Part shown: positions 49,082-56,963 of the stretch, piece by piece
Layout: every line of letters begins with the position of its first letter
Numbering within the stretch: position 1 is the first letter of the stretch
NCBI RefSeq assembly: GCF_000478175.1
Contig: NZ_KI515775.1
Location: 336,878 to 400,877 of the forward strand
Length of the DNA stretch: 64,000 nt
Source: Corynebacterium sp. KPL1814
GTDB lineage: Bacteria; Actinomycetota; Actinomycetes; Mycobacteriales; Mycobacteriaceae
Direction of reading: 5' to 3'
Notes under the pieces: model-generated
What the model saw: the letters and a program-made list of their open reading frames with translations, nothing else
What the model was told of the DNA's origin: nothing
Databases searched by the model: none
Translations under genes and position numbers: made by a program

Positions 49082-50185
49082 TTAAAGGCTCAGCGCCCGT
49101 AAGATCGTCTGGAGCTTGGCGGTGGTTTCTTCCAGCTCCGCTTGGGCATTGGAGGCACCCACTACGCCGCCGCCGGCCCAGGCGCGGGCGGAGAGGCCAT
49201 CGCCGGCAACTTCCGCGCAACGGATAGCTACCATGTACTCACCGTCGCCGGAGTTATCGCACCAGCCGACGGTGCCAGCATAGAAGCCGCGGTCGGTCTC
49301 TGCGGTCTCAATAAGCGCCTGCGCCGCTTCCGTCGGCGTGCCACAGATTGCGGGGGTGGGGTGGACAACTTCTGCCAATTCCAGGGCGGTGAGGTCTTTA
49401 TCCCGCAAGGTACCGGTAACCGGCGTGCCCAAGTGCCACATTTCATTGGTGTGTATGAGCTGCGGGGTATCGGGGATATCGAGGCTGCTGCACAGTGGTT
49501 CTAGCACCTTGCGCAGGTGATCTACCACAAAGGAATGCTCGAGCAGATCCTTGGCTGAGTGCAAGAGGTCTTGGCTGGCAATGTGGTCCGCCGCTTTATT
49601 GGCCCGGCGCGGGGTAGAGCCGGCGAGCGGGAATGCAGACACGGTCGAGCCTTGGCGCTTGATCAGCACCTCTGGCGAAGAACCGACCAGCATGGCCCCT
49701 GGGCGGCCCGCAGGGGAGAGATCCGCAATGAAGCCATCGCGGTTGACGGAGAGATCGATAAGGCGCGCGGCCACCAGCCGCGGATCGATGGGGGAGGTAA
49801 ATTCGATATCGACCGCGCGGGCTAAAACCACCTTTTCTAGCTTCGAGGTTTCGATGGTGCCGATGGCCGCCTCCACGCGGCGTAGGTGCTCTTCGGGTTC
49901 TGGATCAAAGCCCACGACGCGGGACTTGAGCGTTTGATTGCGGTAGAACGCATGTGGCTCTAGCGGGCCGTCTTCCCGGATGATTGATTCTGGCACGGTC
50001 AGGGCGGCGGGGGTATCGGAATCAAAGGGGATGGCGCCAACGACCATCTCGGCCTCGCCTCGGTGCAGGGCGTCAACCGCAGCCTCGGCATTGGTAAAGG
50101 TGTCCCGCGCACCTTGGGTACGGACAGACCCCGTTGCCCGGGAGAGCAAAAAATCGGGGGCGGTGCTTGGTCTGTCTTCGTGCAT
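49082..50185 (-). CDS. Isochorismate synthase (MenF/EntC family)
   Basis: 367 residues of the chorismate-binding fold. KLEKVVLARAVDIEF, then LIHTNEMWHLGTPVTGTL, VHPTPAICGTPTEAA and YAGTVGWCDNSGDGEYMVAIRCAEV are the active-site motifs; GTPTEAA and the Mg glutamates are intact. It converts chorismate to isochorismate for menaquinone or a catechol siderophore; no neighbouring gene decides which. TAAGCT lies 8 nt before the ATG on the minus strand. Confidence 0.88.
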   Translation of the reverse strand: MHEDRPSTAPDFLLSRATGSVRTQGARDTFTNAEAAVDALHRGEAEMVVGAIPFDSDTPAALTVPESIIREDGPLEPHAFYRNQTLKSRVVGFDPEPEEHLRRVEAAIGTIETSKLEKVVLARAVDIEFTSPIDPRLVAARLIDLSVNRDGFIADLSPAGRPGAMLVGSSPEVLIKRQGSTVSAFPLAGSTPRRANKAADHIASQDLLHSAKDLLEHSFVVDHLRKVLEPLCSSLDIPDTPQLIHTNEMWHLGTPVTGTLRDKDLTALELAEVVHPTPAICGTPTEAAQALIETAETDRGFYAGTVGWCDNSGDGEYMVAIRCAEVAGDGLSARAWAGGGVVGASNAQAELEETTAKLQTILRALSL

Positions 50186-50285
50186 GGGGATCTAGCTTAG
50201 TGCCTCATTAAAAGTTGGTAGAAATTGCCCTCCGCCAAGCGTGTGGGCACCCGCGGGCACAACCGATGTAACTATTGTTACTTAA

Positions 50286-51401
50286 GTGGCTAATGTGACT
50301 AAAGTTTTTCTTCGATTTACCTATCTCTTGTCCGCGCTCCTAGTGGCAGGCGCAGCCTTAAGCGTGCCGGCAATGGCGCAGGAACAAGAAGGTGCCGGAT
50401 CACCGGTAGAACCGACGCACCCGGCGCCTGTGCCAGAACAAGACCACCACTCCGGCGAGCCCGGGATTCCAGAACCAGACGGCTCGCATCTGCTCCCTGA
50501 AGGTGTCACTGAATCGACGCCTCGTGATGCTGAGGCGCACCCGTCTACTGACGGTGAGCCTCCGCTTCCGGGTAATTCGGAGCCGGCTCCACCTGCACCT
50601 TCTGCTGATCACAGTATTAATCCTGATCCGGCTATTGCACCGGGAACTATGGAATCGCTCGAGATGGAACACGAAGGAAAACAGCGCCGCTACCTGGTGC
50701 GTATCCCCGATAATTATTCGCCCGAGAAACCATCCCCGGTGCTTTTTGGATTTGGCGGTTGGGGAGATTCCCCGGAAAACTTCTCCAGTTACGCCCGAAT
50801 GGGAAATACGTCAGCCACCGATGAGGCCATCATCATTTACCCGGAGGGCTACGAACGCGCGTGGGAAGCAGCTCCATATGCCAAAACCCATGACGGCGAA
50901 GATATCCGCTTCATCAAGCGCATCCTGGATGCGGTGGATGCGGACTATCACGTGGATCGCAACCGCGTCTACGCCATGGGAATGTCCAATGGCGGAGGTT
51001 TTACCTCCGTTTTGGGCTGTCACGCGCAAGATACGTTTGCTGCGGTTGCCATGGTCTCTGGAGCTTTTTATACCCCCGTTGAAACCAATTGCGGGGATGC
51101 GCCAATGCATACACTTATCATGCACGGCACCCGCGACCAGATGATGACCTATGAAGGCGGCGACCGGCACGAAGCTGGCTATCTTCCCGTGCGCACAGTC
51201 TTGGGAGGCTATCTTAACCGCAATCGCTGCGATATGACCTTCCAATCCCAGGCGGATATTGGAGGAGCCGAGCGCCTGAACTTCAACGGTTGCCAGAAGG
51301 ACGTGGAATTGGTCAAGGTGCCTGCCGAACACACGTGGTTTTGGCAGCCGGATACCCCAAATGTTGTGTGGGACTTCCTATCTACCAAGACACGCGTGTA
51401 G
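50286..51401 (+). CDS. Secreted alpha/beta-hydrolase esterase (PHB depolymerase/feruloyl esterase-like, LpqC type)
   Basis: 371 residues. A signal peptide ends at AMAQ; a 90-residue proline/glutamate-rich linker leads to the hydrolase domain. YLVRIPDNYSPEKPSPVLFGFGGWGD is the oxyanion region, AMGMSNGGGFTSVLGC the nucleophile elbow, and EHTWFW the catalytic His region. Paired cysteines fit secretion. It probably cleaves esters outside the cell. TATTGT-N7-GTG gives a leaderless start. It converges on the anchored-repeat operon with 24 bp between stops. Confidence 0.83.
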   Translation: MANVTKVFLRFTYLLSALLVAGAALSVPAMAQEQEGAGSPVEPTHPAPVPEQDHHSGEPGIPEPDGSHLLPEGVTESTPRDAEAHPSTDGEPPLPGNSEPAPPAPSADHSINPDPAIAPGTMESLEMEHEGKQRRYLVRIPDNYSPEKPSPVLFGFGGWGDSPENFSSYARMGNTSATDEAIIIYPEGYERAWEAAPYAKTHDGEDIRFIKRILDAVDADYHVDRNRVYAMGMSNGGGFTSVLGCHAQDTFAAVAMVSGAFYTPVETNCGDAPMHTLIMHGTRDQMMTYEGGDRHEAGYLPVRTVLGGYLNRNRCDMTFQSQADIGGAERLNFNGCQKDVELVKVPAEHTWFWQPDTPNVVWDFLSTKTRV

Positions 51402-51425
51402 CCCTAGGCGGTACTTTTCAGGCTT

Positions 51426-52940
51426 CTAGTCGATGCGCGGGATCTGCGTCGTGGCATCATCGGCCTGCGGCGGCATTGGCTGTTCTGGCTCCTCAGGCTG
51501 TTCGCCGGCTAGCTTTTTCTTGCGGAAGAATTGGACATAGACCAAAAGGCCAATCCCTAGCACCAGTGCGAATGCACCGAGGCCCGCCAAAATGCCCGCC
51601 CAAAAGCTGCTCTTGGTCAGTGAGGCGGTGTAAGCGGCACCGGAAAGCGCCTCATTGTTGTGGTCCTTGCCACCCGCGGACGCGTTTGGCACCGGCGCCG
51701 TGCTGCGGTTCTCAGACTTAGCGCCCTTAGATTTGCTGTCCTTAGCTTTGCTGCTCTTGGACTTCGGGGTGGACTTGCCCGCGGATTTCTGGCCAGAACT
51801 ACCGCCGGATTTGGATTGTGCAGCCTTAGAACCGGAGCGAGAGCCGCTGCTTGCCGATGCTCCCTTCGACGAGCCCCCACCCGATTTGCGCGACGCAGCA
51901 CCAGAGCCGGCCCCAGAACCGCGAGCAGTGCCCTTGGTGGATCCGGACTTCGACCCAGACTTGGAGCCTTGGTTAGATCCCTGCTTCGAACCAGATTTCT
52001 TGGCTTCTTTCGAGCCTCCGGACTGGCCCTGCTTAGACGGCTTATCGCCGGATTTATCCTTGGCGTCTTTGTCCTTCTTGTTATCGCCCTCGAGGAATTT
52101 TTGGCCTTCCTTCAGGGTATTTTCCAGCTCCTTATCCAGGCCCGCGATGGCCTTATCTACGCCTTTAATATCCTTGGCCAGCTGTTCTGGGCGGGAGGTT
52201 CCGCCCGAAGGGGCACTGGCCTCGGCATCGTCGGATTCTTCGTAGTCGACACCGCACAGCTCTGCTGCATCTGCGTCATCGCCGACGAGGAATCCCGCGT
52301 GCAGGTGGTGGCGGGAGCCATCGGGAAGCTCAAAGGTAAAGCTGACGGCGTAGGTGCCCGGCTTGGTAAAAGCGAAGGCGGGGTGAGCGTGGGATCTGCC
52401 GGGATAATCCCAGGCGGTTCCGTCCTCGGTATCCATACGGACCTTGAGGTCGCCGATGCCCTCGTTTTGGAAGGCCACAATGCGGCCATCCTCGGGGCCA
52501 GACGCGATGGCCATGCTGAGAGTCGCGGTCTGCTTGGATCCGAGGTAGTCCTCGGAGAGTTCTTGGGTATTAAAACCGAGCCACGGAACATCCTCAATCT
52601 GGGTTTGCGGCAGCACCCATCCTTCCTCGGGCAAGGATGGGATATCGAGAGCAGAAATACGCTGCTTGTTCTTATCCGCTACCTCGACAGCGAATTCTTC
52701 CGACTGGTATTCCTTGCGTGCGTGGTCATCTTTGACCACAAAGTTGATGTCCCCGCCATCATCTTTCAACGCCATGTCTTGGTGGCCTTCGGTAATGCGG
52801 ATAAAGTCCTCAGCGCTGCAGGTCTCTGCGGCATGCGCGGTGGTTAGAACGGAAGAGGGCAGGCCCACACCGGTGAGGGTTCCCACGCTGAGGAATCCGG
52901 CGGTGCCTAGGGCAAGAGCGGTACGGCACAAGGGTTTCAT
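51426..52940 (-). CDS. Membrane-anchored surface protein with one transporter-associated module and Ser/Lys/Gly-rich stalk
   Basis: 504 residues. Signal peptide to about residue 37; then one module: GHQD (52-55), LPQTQ (110-114), WLGFNTQ (120-126), GPE (148-150) and HAHPAFAFTKPGTY (from 184). Residues about 250-430 are Ser/Lys/Gly repeats forming a stalk; a single membrane span (about 455-477) and a short Pro/Glu-rich cytoplasmic tail follow. This fits the choice-of-anchor surface proteins of the anchored-repeat ABC system. Start ATG 52940 overlaps the permease stop (ATGA). It is the last gene of the operon. Confidence 0.82.
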   Translation of the reverse strand: MKPLCRTALALGTAGFLSVGTLTGVGLPSSVLTTAHAAETCSAEDFIRITEGHQDMALKDDGGDINFVVKDDHARKEYQSEEFAVEVADKNKQRISALDIPSLPEEGWVLPQTQIEDVPWLGFNTQELSEDYLGSKQTATLSMAIASGPEDGRIVAFQNEGIGDLKVRMDTEDGTAWDYPGRSHAHPAFAFTKPGTYAVSFTFELPDGSRHHLHAGFLVGDDADAAELCGVDYEESDDAEASAPSGGTSRPEQLAKDIKGVDKAIAGLDKELENTLKEGQKFLEGDNKKDKDAKDKSGDKPSKQGQSGGSKEAKKSGSKQGSNQGSKSGSKSGSTKGTARGSGAGSGAASRKSGGGSSKGASASSGSRSGSKAAQSKSGGSSGQKSAGKSTPKSKSSKAKDSKSKGAKSENRSTAPVPNASAGGKDHNNEALSGAAYTASLTKSSFWAGILAGLGAFALVLGIGLLVYVQFFRKKKLAGEQPEEPEQPMPPQADDATTQIPRID

Positions 52941-53857
52941 GATTCGATGGTTTCCTTTCGTGGGGAGTTCTCGGAAGCGTTGGCTGGCACGCGAGGAGAA
53001 GAGTGGCCTGGCTTGCGGCGAGAGCGTAGGAAGGGATGCAGGGCCCAGACAATGAGAAAGAGGACCGTGAGCGTGAGCACGATGGTTGCGCCCGCGGGAA
53101 GATCGATGGCCCACGCCAAATAGATGCCAAAGAAGCTGCACACTGTGCCGATGATGGCGGAGAGGAACATCATCGTGGTCAGGTTGGCCGTGAGCAGGCG
53201 CGCCGTGGCGGCCGGGGTAATCAGCAGGGCGAGGACCAAGATATTGCCGATGGTGCTTACGGAAATGACCACCGCGGCGGTCACGCACAGGTAGAGGATG
53301 ATATCCAGGGCGAAGACCGGCAGGCCCATGGCCCGGGCGGTCTCCCGGTCCAAGCAGGTGGCGTTCAGCTGCGGACCAAAGGCCACGACCACTGCCAGGA
53401 CCACCAGGCAGACGCTTGCGGCGACGGTGATATCTGTGCGCGAAACGCCGGTGAGCGATCCGAAGAGGAAGCTGGTCAGTGAGGCACTATAGCCATCCGT
53501 GCGCGAGATGATCACCATGCCCAAGGCAAAGGCGGCGGCGAAAAAGATGCCGATGATGGAATCCGCGCGCACGTGGTTGCGTTGCGAAAACGCAGCGATG
53601 AGCACCGCGACGACCGCGCCGGCAACCGCCCCGCCCAGCAACACCGAAGTCTGCAGCGCAAAGGCGATGGCCAGGCCTGGGAACACGGCGTGCGAGACGG
53701 CATCGCCAATAAAGGCCATGCCACGTAGCACCACGTAGCAGCCGATGACCCCGCACACGATGGCGGCGATGAGCGAAATGCCCACCGCCCGGGCGAGGAA
53801 ATCGAGGTGGGGATTGGTCAAATCCCGCAAGAAATCGATAAATGAGATATCAATCAT
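52937..53857 (-). CDS. Anchored-repeat-type metal ABC transporter permease (ZnuB/MntB-like)
   Basis: 306 residues and eight or nine spans. VLRGMAFIGDAVSHAVFPGLAIAFAL is the hallmark start of the manganese/zinc/iron chelate permease family; GSLTGVSRTDI and the ALLITPAATARLLT loop, which contacts the ATPase, follow. It should move a divalent metal from the binding protein into the cell. Starts overlap the ATPase stop by 4 nt, and its stop overlaps the next gene by 4 nt. The track frame upstream of ATG 53857 is not coding. Confidence 0.92.
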   Translation of the reverse strand: MIDISFIDFLRDLTNPHLDFLARAVGISLIAAIVCGVIGCYVVLRGMAFIGDAVSHAVFPGLAIAFALQTSVLLGGAVAGAVVAVLIAAFSQRNHVRADSIIGIFFAAAFALGMVIISRTDGYSASLTSFLFGSLTGVSRTDITVAASVCLVVLAVVVAFGPQLNATCLDRETARAMGLPVFALDIILYLCVTAAVVISVSTIGNILVLALLITPAATARLLTANLTTMMFLSAIIGTVCSFFGIYLAWAIDLPAGATIVLTLTVLFLIVWALHPFLRSRRKPGHSSPRVPANASENSPRKETIES

Positions 53858-54588
53858 GCAGCTACTCCAATCGCAGCGAGCAACGGGGAAGAGGCACTGA
53901 CGCCAAACGCGCGGGTCCACGGATCCTTCTTGGCCAAAAGCTCATCGGCGGGGCCATCTGCAATAACCGTGCGATTAAAAAGCACCAGGCGCTTGCACGT
54001 GTGCGCCGCCTCCGACAGGTTATGGGTAGACATCACGATGGATTTTCCTTGCGCCGCAAGCTCGGCGAAAAGCTCTAATAAGGCCTCGGTATTTGGGGCA
54101 TCGAGCCCGGTAAAAGGTTCATCGAGTAGTAAGACCTCCGGCTGAATAGCCAGGGCGCGGGCAATCAATACGCGCTGGCGCTGGCCACCGGAAAGCTCCT
54201 CGATGGGACGGGAGGAAAATTCCTCCATATGCACCAAGCGCAGCGCCTCCGCGGCGGCCGCATGGTCCTTTTTCCCAGGGCGCTTAAACCATCCGATGAG
54301 CCCGGTGCGCCCGCTGAGTACGGTGCGGTACACGTTGATGGGAAAGCCCCATTCCACCTCGTGGCGTTGCGGAACATAGCCCACAGATCCGGTGACGGTG
54401 CATGTGCCAGAGGAGGGTATAAGACCCAAAATGGCGCGCATCAGTGTGGTTTTGCCGGCACCATTGGGGCCTAAGAGCCCAATGAATTCACCGGTGCCTA
54501 CTTCGAGGTTGGCATCTTCAATAACGGTGCGGCCAGATAGTGCTACCTGCAGTCCGCGCACCTGAATGCACGGCTTAGGCATGGCCAT
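53854..54588 (-). CDS. Anchored-repeat-type metal ABC transporter ATPase (ZnuC/MntA-like)
   Basis: 244 residues. Walker A GPNGAGKTTLMRAILG, Q-loop GYVPQRHEVEWGFP (typical of Mn/Zn importers), signature LSGGQRQRVLIARAL, Walker B VLLLDEPFTGLD and H-loop MSTHNL are all intact. It powers the adjacent permease. The start ATG 54588 overlaps the end of the upstream surface-protein gene by 14 nt; a second ATG two codons later is possible. Confidence 0.93.
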   Translation of the reverse strand: MAMPKPCIQVRGLQVALSGRTVIEDANLEVGTGEFIGLLGPNGAGKTTLMRAILGLIPSSGTCTVTGSVGYVPQRHEVEWGFPINVYRTVLSGRTGLIGWFKRPGKKDHAAAAEALRLVHMEEFSSRPIEELSGGQRQRVLIARALAIQPEVLLLDEPFTGLDAPNTEALLELFAELAAQGKSIVMSTHNLSEAAHTCKRLVLFNRTVIADGPADELLAKKDPWTRAFGVSASSPLLAAIGVAA

Positions 54589-55465
54589 CGCCCCGCTTGC
54601 GGGATTTCACGAGCACGGTAACACCAGCGATCAGCACGATTATTCCGCCGCTGACCAAAACATAAACCCATACCGGGAGGGAAGAATCCTCGGTCGTGGC
54701 CTCTGCTGGGTTCCACTCCGCATCCTGGGCTGCCTGGATATCTGCGCCGTCGCCCACAGCGAAGGTCAGCACGCCGTCGGTACTAAACTCCTCGCCGTTT
54801 GTGGTTTCACCCTTAATCCGGATGCCCACCTGGTGGGTGCCCGGCTCAGTAAAAGTCCAGTTGGCGTGGGTGTGCGTATTGAGATCTACCCAGAACTCAG
54901 ACTCGCTTTTTTCTGCCGTAGACCACAGCAGCTGGGGTGCCTCAAAGCCGCCGTTTTGCAAAAAGAGCGAAAAATCTCCTGGTCCGGAGTGGCCGAGGAA
55001 TTCCATGGTGACGCCGCGATCGGCGTTATCGACAAGCGAAGGCGCCTGGGTATTCCACCCCAGCCACGGAACGCCGACCTGCTCAGTTTGCGGGACAACC
55101 CACACATCCTCACCGGATTGTGCGCCGACGAAGCTGAAGTCCTCGGTATCCGGCAGCGTTTGCTGGGCCGCATCGCCTACCGAAAATACCAGGTCATCGA
55201 GGTGGCGCCACACCGGGGATTCGCCCGCATCATCCCGGGCCAATAGCTCGGCGTCAGAGCCGTTGAGCAGAGTGCCGATATCAACGTGGCCGGCATCGAT
55301 GACCTTTTCTTCGCCCTCTGGCGCAACGGTCTCATTCGCGCCAACCACCTGCGCGAGGTCGCCGGCCCAGGCAGGCGTTGCGGATACGGCGAGGCCCGCA
55401 GTGACGATGCAGGCCGCCGTGCGAGTGGCCGCGCGGGCAACGGTACGAGAGGCAAGGTTAAGCAT
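54575..55465 (-). CDS. Membrane-anchored single-module surface protein of the metal ABC locus
   Basis: 296 residues: signal peptide to WA-GD near 34; one complete module with GHVD (59-62), VPQTEQ (124-129), PWLGWNTQ (133-140), GPGD (161-164) and HTHANWTFTEPGTH (from 198); then a short linker, a membrane span (about 264-287) and a basic KSRKRGDGHA tail. It is the cleanest copy of the module and was my reference for the others. It overlaps the binding-protein stop by 8 nt and the ATPase start by 14 nt. Confidence 0.85.
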   Translation of the reverse strand: MLNLASRTVARAATRTAACIVTAGLAVSATPAWAGDLAQVVGANETVAPEGEEKVIDAGHVDIGTLLNGSDAELLARDDAGESPVWRHLDDLVFSVGDAAQQTLPDTEDFSFVGAQSGEDVWVVPQTEQVGVPWLGWNTQAPSLVDNADRGVTMEFLGHSGPGDFSLFLQNGGFEAPQLLWSTAEKSESEFWVDLNTHTHANWTFTEPGTHQVGIRIKGETTNGEEFSTDGVLTFAVGDGADIQAAQDAEWNPAEATTEDSSLPVWVYVLVSGGIIVLIAGVTVLVKSRKRGDGHA

Positions 55466-56963
55466 GGTTATCTCCATTCGAAGGATGTAGGCAACGCTGC
55501 AGAGAGTCAGCATTGAATTTCATGAGGTCGATATAAGTAGGCACGGCATCATCAAGCGTGTCGCCGTAAATGGGGCACAGCTCCACGTTTTGTTGTGCGG
55601 CGGCTTCCTTCAGCGTGCTGGCGCTGGCTTGCTCCACCGGTTCCACAAAGACCGCAGGAAGGTGCAGGTTCTCCAGCGTTCGGCGCAGGGCAATGACCTC
55701 TCGTGGTGAAGGCTCAATGGCGGGATTGGGGGTTACGAACCCGGCCACGGAAAGGCCGTAGCCCTGCTCTAAGTAGGCGTAGCCGTGGTGGGTGGTGACC
55801 AAGTGCCGATTGCTCTGCGGAATAGAGGAAATCGCGCGGTCTATGTACTCGTCCAGCTCGCGCAATTCCGCGATATAAGACTCGGCGCGGGCGCGGTAAT
55901 CGGCGCCGTGCGACGGATCCGCATTCGCCATTTCTTCAGCGATGACATCGACATAGGCAATGGCATTGTCCACGTTGTGCCATAAGTGTGGGTCCACCTC
56001 GCCGTGGATATGTTTGCCCAAGACCGCCTGGGGGAGCAGGTACGTATCCGCGCCGGGCGTGCCCAAAAAGCGATAAGCAGGATCCGGTGGAATGGGCTGC
56101 AGGACCGAGGAGGGGACCGCCACCGCGGTATGCGCGGGGTCAAAATGCTGGTCTTGATCGCGCAGATCAATAGATCTCTCTGCTACATCAGCGGCGATAT
56201 CCACGTGGCCGGAATCAATGACATCCATATCTTCCGGCGGGTTCACGCCAACCGCGACAGTTAGGTGCTCTACCTCCGTGCCATCTGCCTGAAAGCCGAG
56301 CTTATAGATGCCCGGTTCCGAAAAGCCCCACGAGACGTGCGTGTGCGCATTAGCAGGGAGGGTGACCGCGTCATCGCCAGCTTCGATGCCATCGGCGCTA
56401 TTAAATAGCACTTCCGGCGTACCGAAGGTGGAGACCACGTAGGCAGCGACATCGCCAGGGCCCTCGGCAGAGACCATGCGGAAGTCGACGCCGGAGTTGC
56501 GCTGTTCGGCGCCGCTGATGCGCAGGCCCAACCAGATGGCATCCAGGGAGACATCTTCTACCAGCGGCACGAGGGTCGCTCCCCGGGTGGAGGCCGAATC
56601 TGCGACCTCTACCACGGGTGCATCCGTGGACTCGTGCAAGGTATCTATCAGGGACTGCGGTTCCAGGAGGTACCCATTGCTCAAGGCAAGATCCGCATTG
56701 GCCACATTGCGCACCGTGCGCAGCGTCGGCTCAAAGGTGTGCGGGTCCTTTCCACTGGGGATGAGTCCGGTGACCGAGGCATCCTCGCCAGCGACGTGGC
56801 GCGCCATATCCGCCAAAATCGGCGTTGTCGCCACCACGCTGAAGCGATCCGAGGTATCCACCGCTGCCGAGGTCGTGCATCCTGTCGCAAGGAGGGAGAC
56901 GCTAAAGAGCGCCCCGACGGCCTGCAGCCCGCGCGGTACGAAACGGTAGTGGGGCACTGGCAT
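55458..56963 (-). CDS. Metal-binding lipoprotein (ZnuA/TroA-type) with inserted, permuted surface module
   Basis: 501 residues. Lipobox LLATGC (Cys 29). Cluster-9 binding-protein ligands are His 75 (GKDPHTFEP), the DPHLWHN histidines (296, 299), THHGYA (352-353), Glu 401 and Asp 428, so divalent metal binding is likely. Between residues about 120 and 288, where ZnuA proteins carry a His-rich loop, there is one surface module in the order WLG (134-136), GPG (148-150), HTH (187-189), GHVD (232-235), LLPQ (279-282). The typical order starts with GHVD, so this copy reads as circularly permuted. It matches anchored-repeat-type substrate-binding proteins. Confidence 0.88.
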   Translation of the reverse strand: MPVPHYRFVPRGLQAVGALFSVSLLATGCTTSAAVDTSDRFSVVATTPILADMARHVAGEDASVTGLIPSGKDPHTFEPTLRTVRNVANADLALSNGYLLEPQSLIDTLHESTDAPVVEVADSASTRGATLVPLVEDVSLDAIWLGLRISGAEQRNSGVDFRMVSAEGPGDVAAYVVSTFGTPEVLFNSADGIEAGDDAVTLPANAHTHVSWGFSEPGIYKLGFQADGTEVEHLTVAVGVNPPEDMDVIDSGHVDIAADVAERSIDLRDQDQHFDPAHTAVAVPSSVLQPIPPDPAYRFLGTPGADTYLLPQAVLGKHIHGEVDPHLWHNVDNAIAYVDVIAEEMANADPSHGADYRARAESYIAELRELDEYIDRAISSIPQSNRHLVTTHHGYAYLEQGYGLSVAGFVTPNPAIEPSPREVIALRRTLENLHLPAVFVEPVEQASASTLKEAAAQQNVELCPIYGDTLDDAVPTYIDLMKFNADSLQRCLHPSNGDNHA

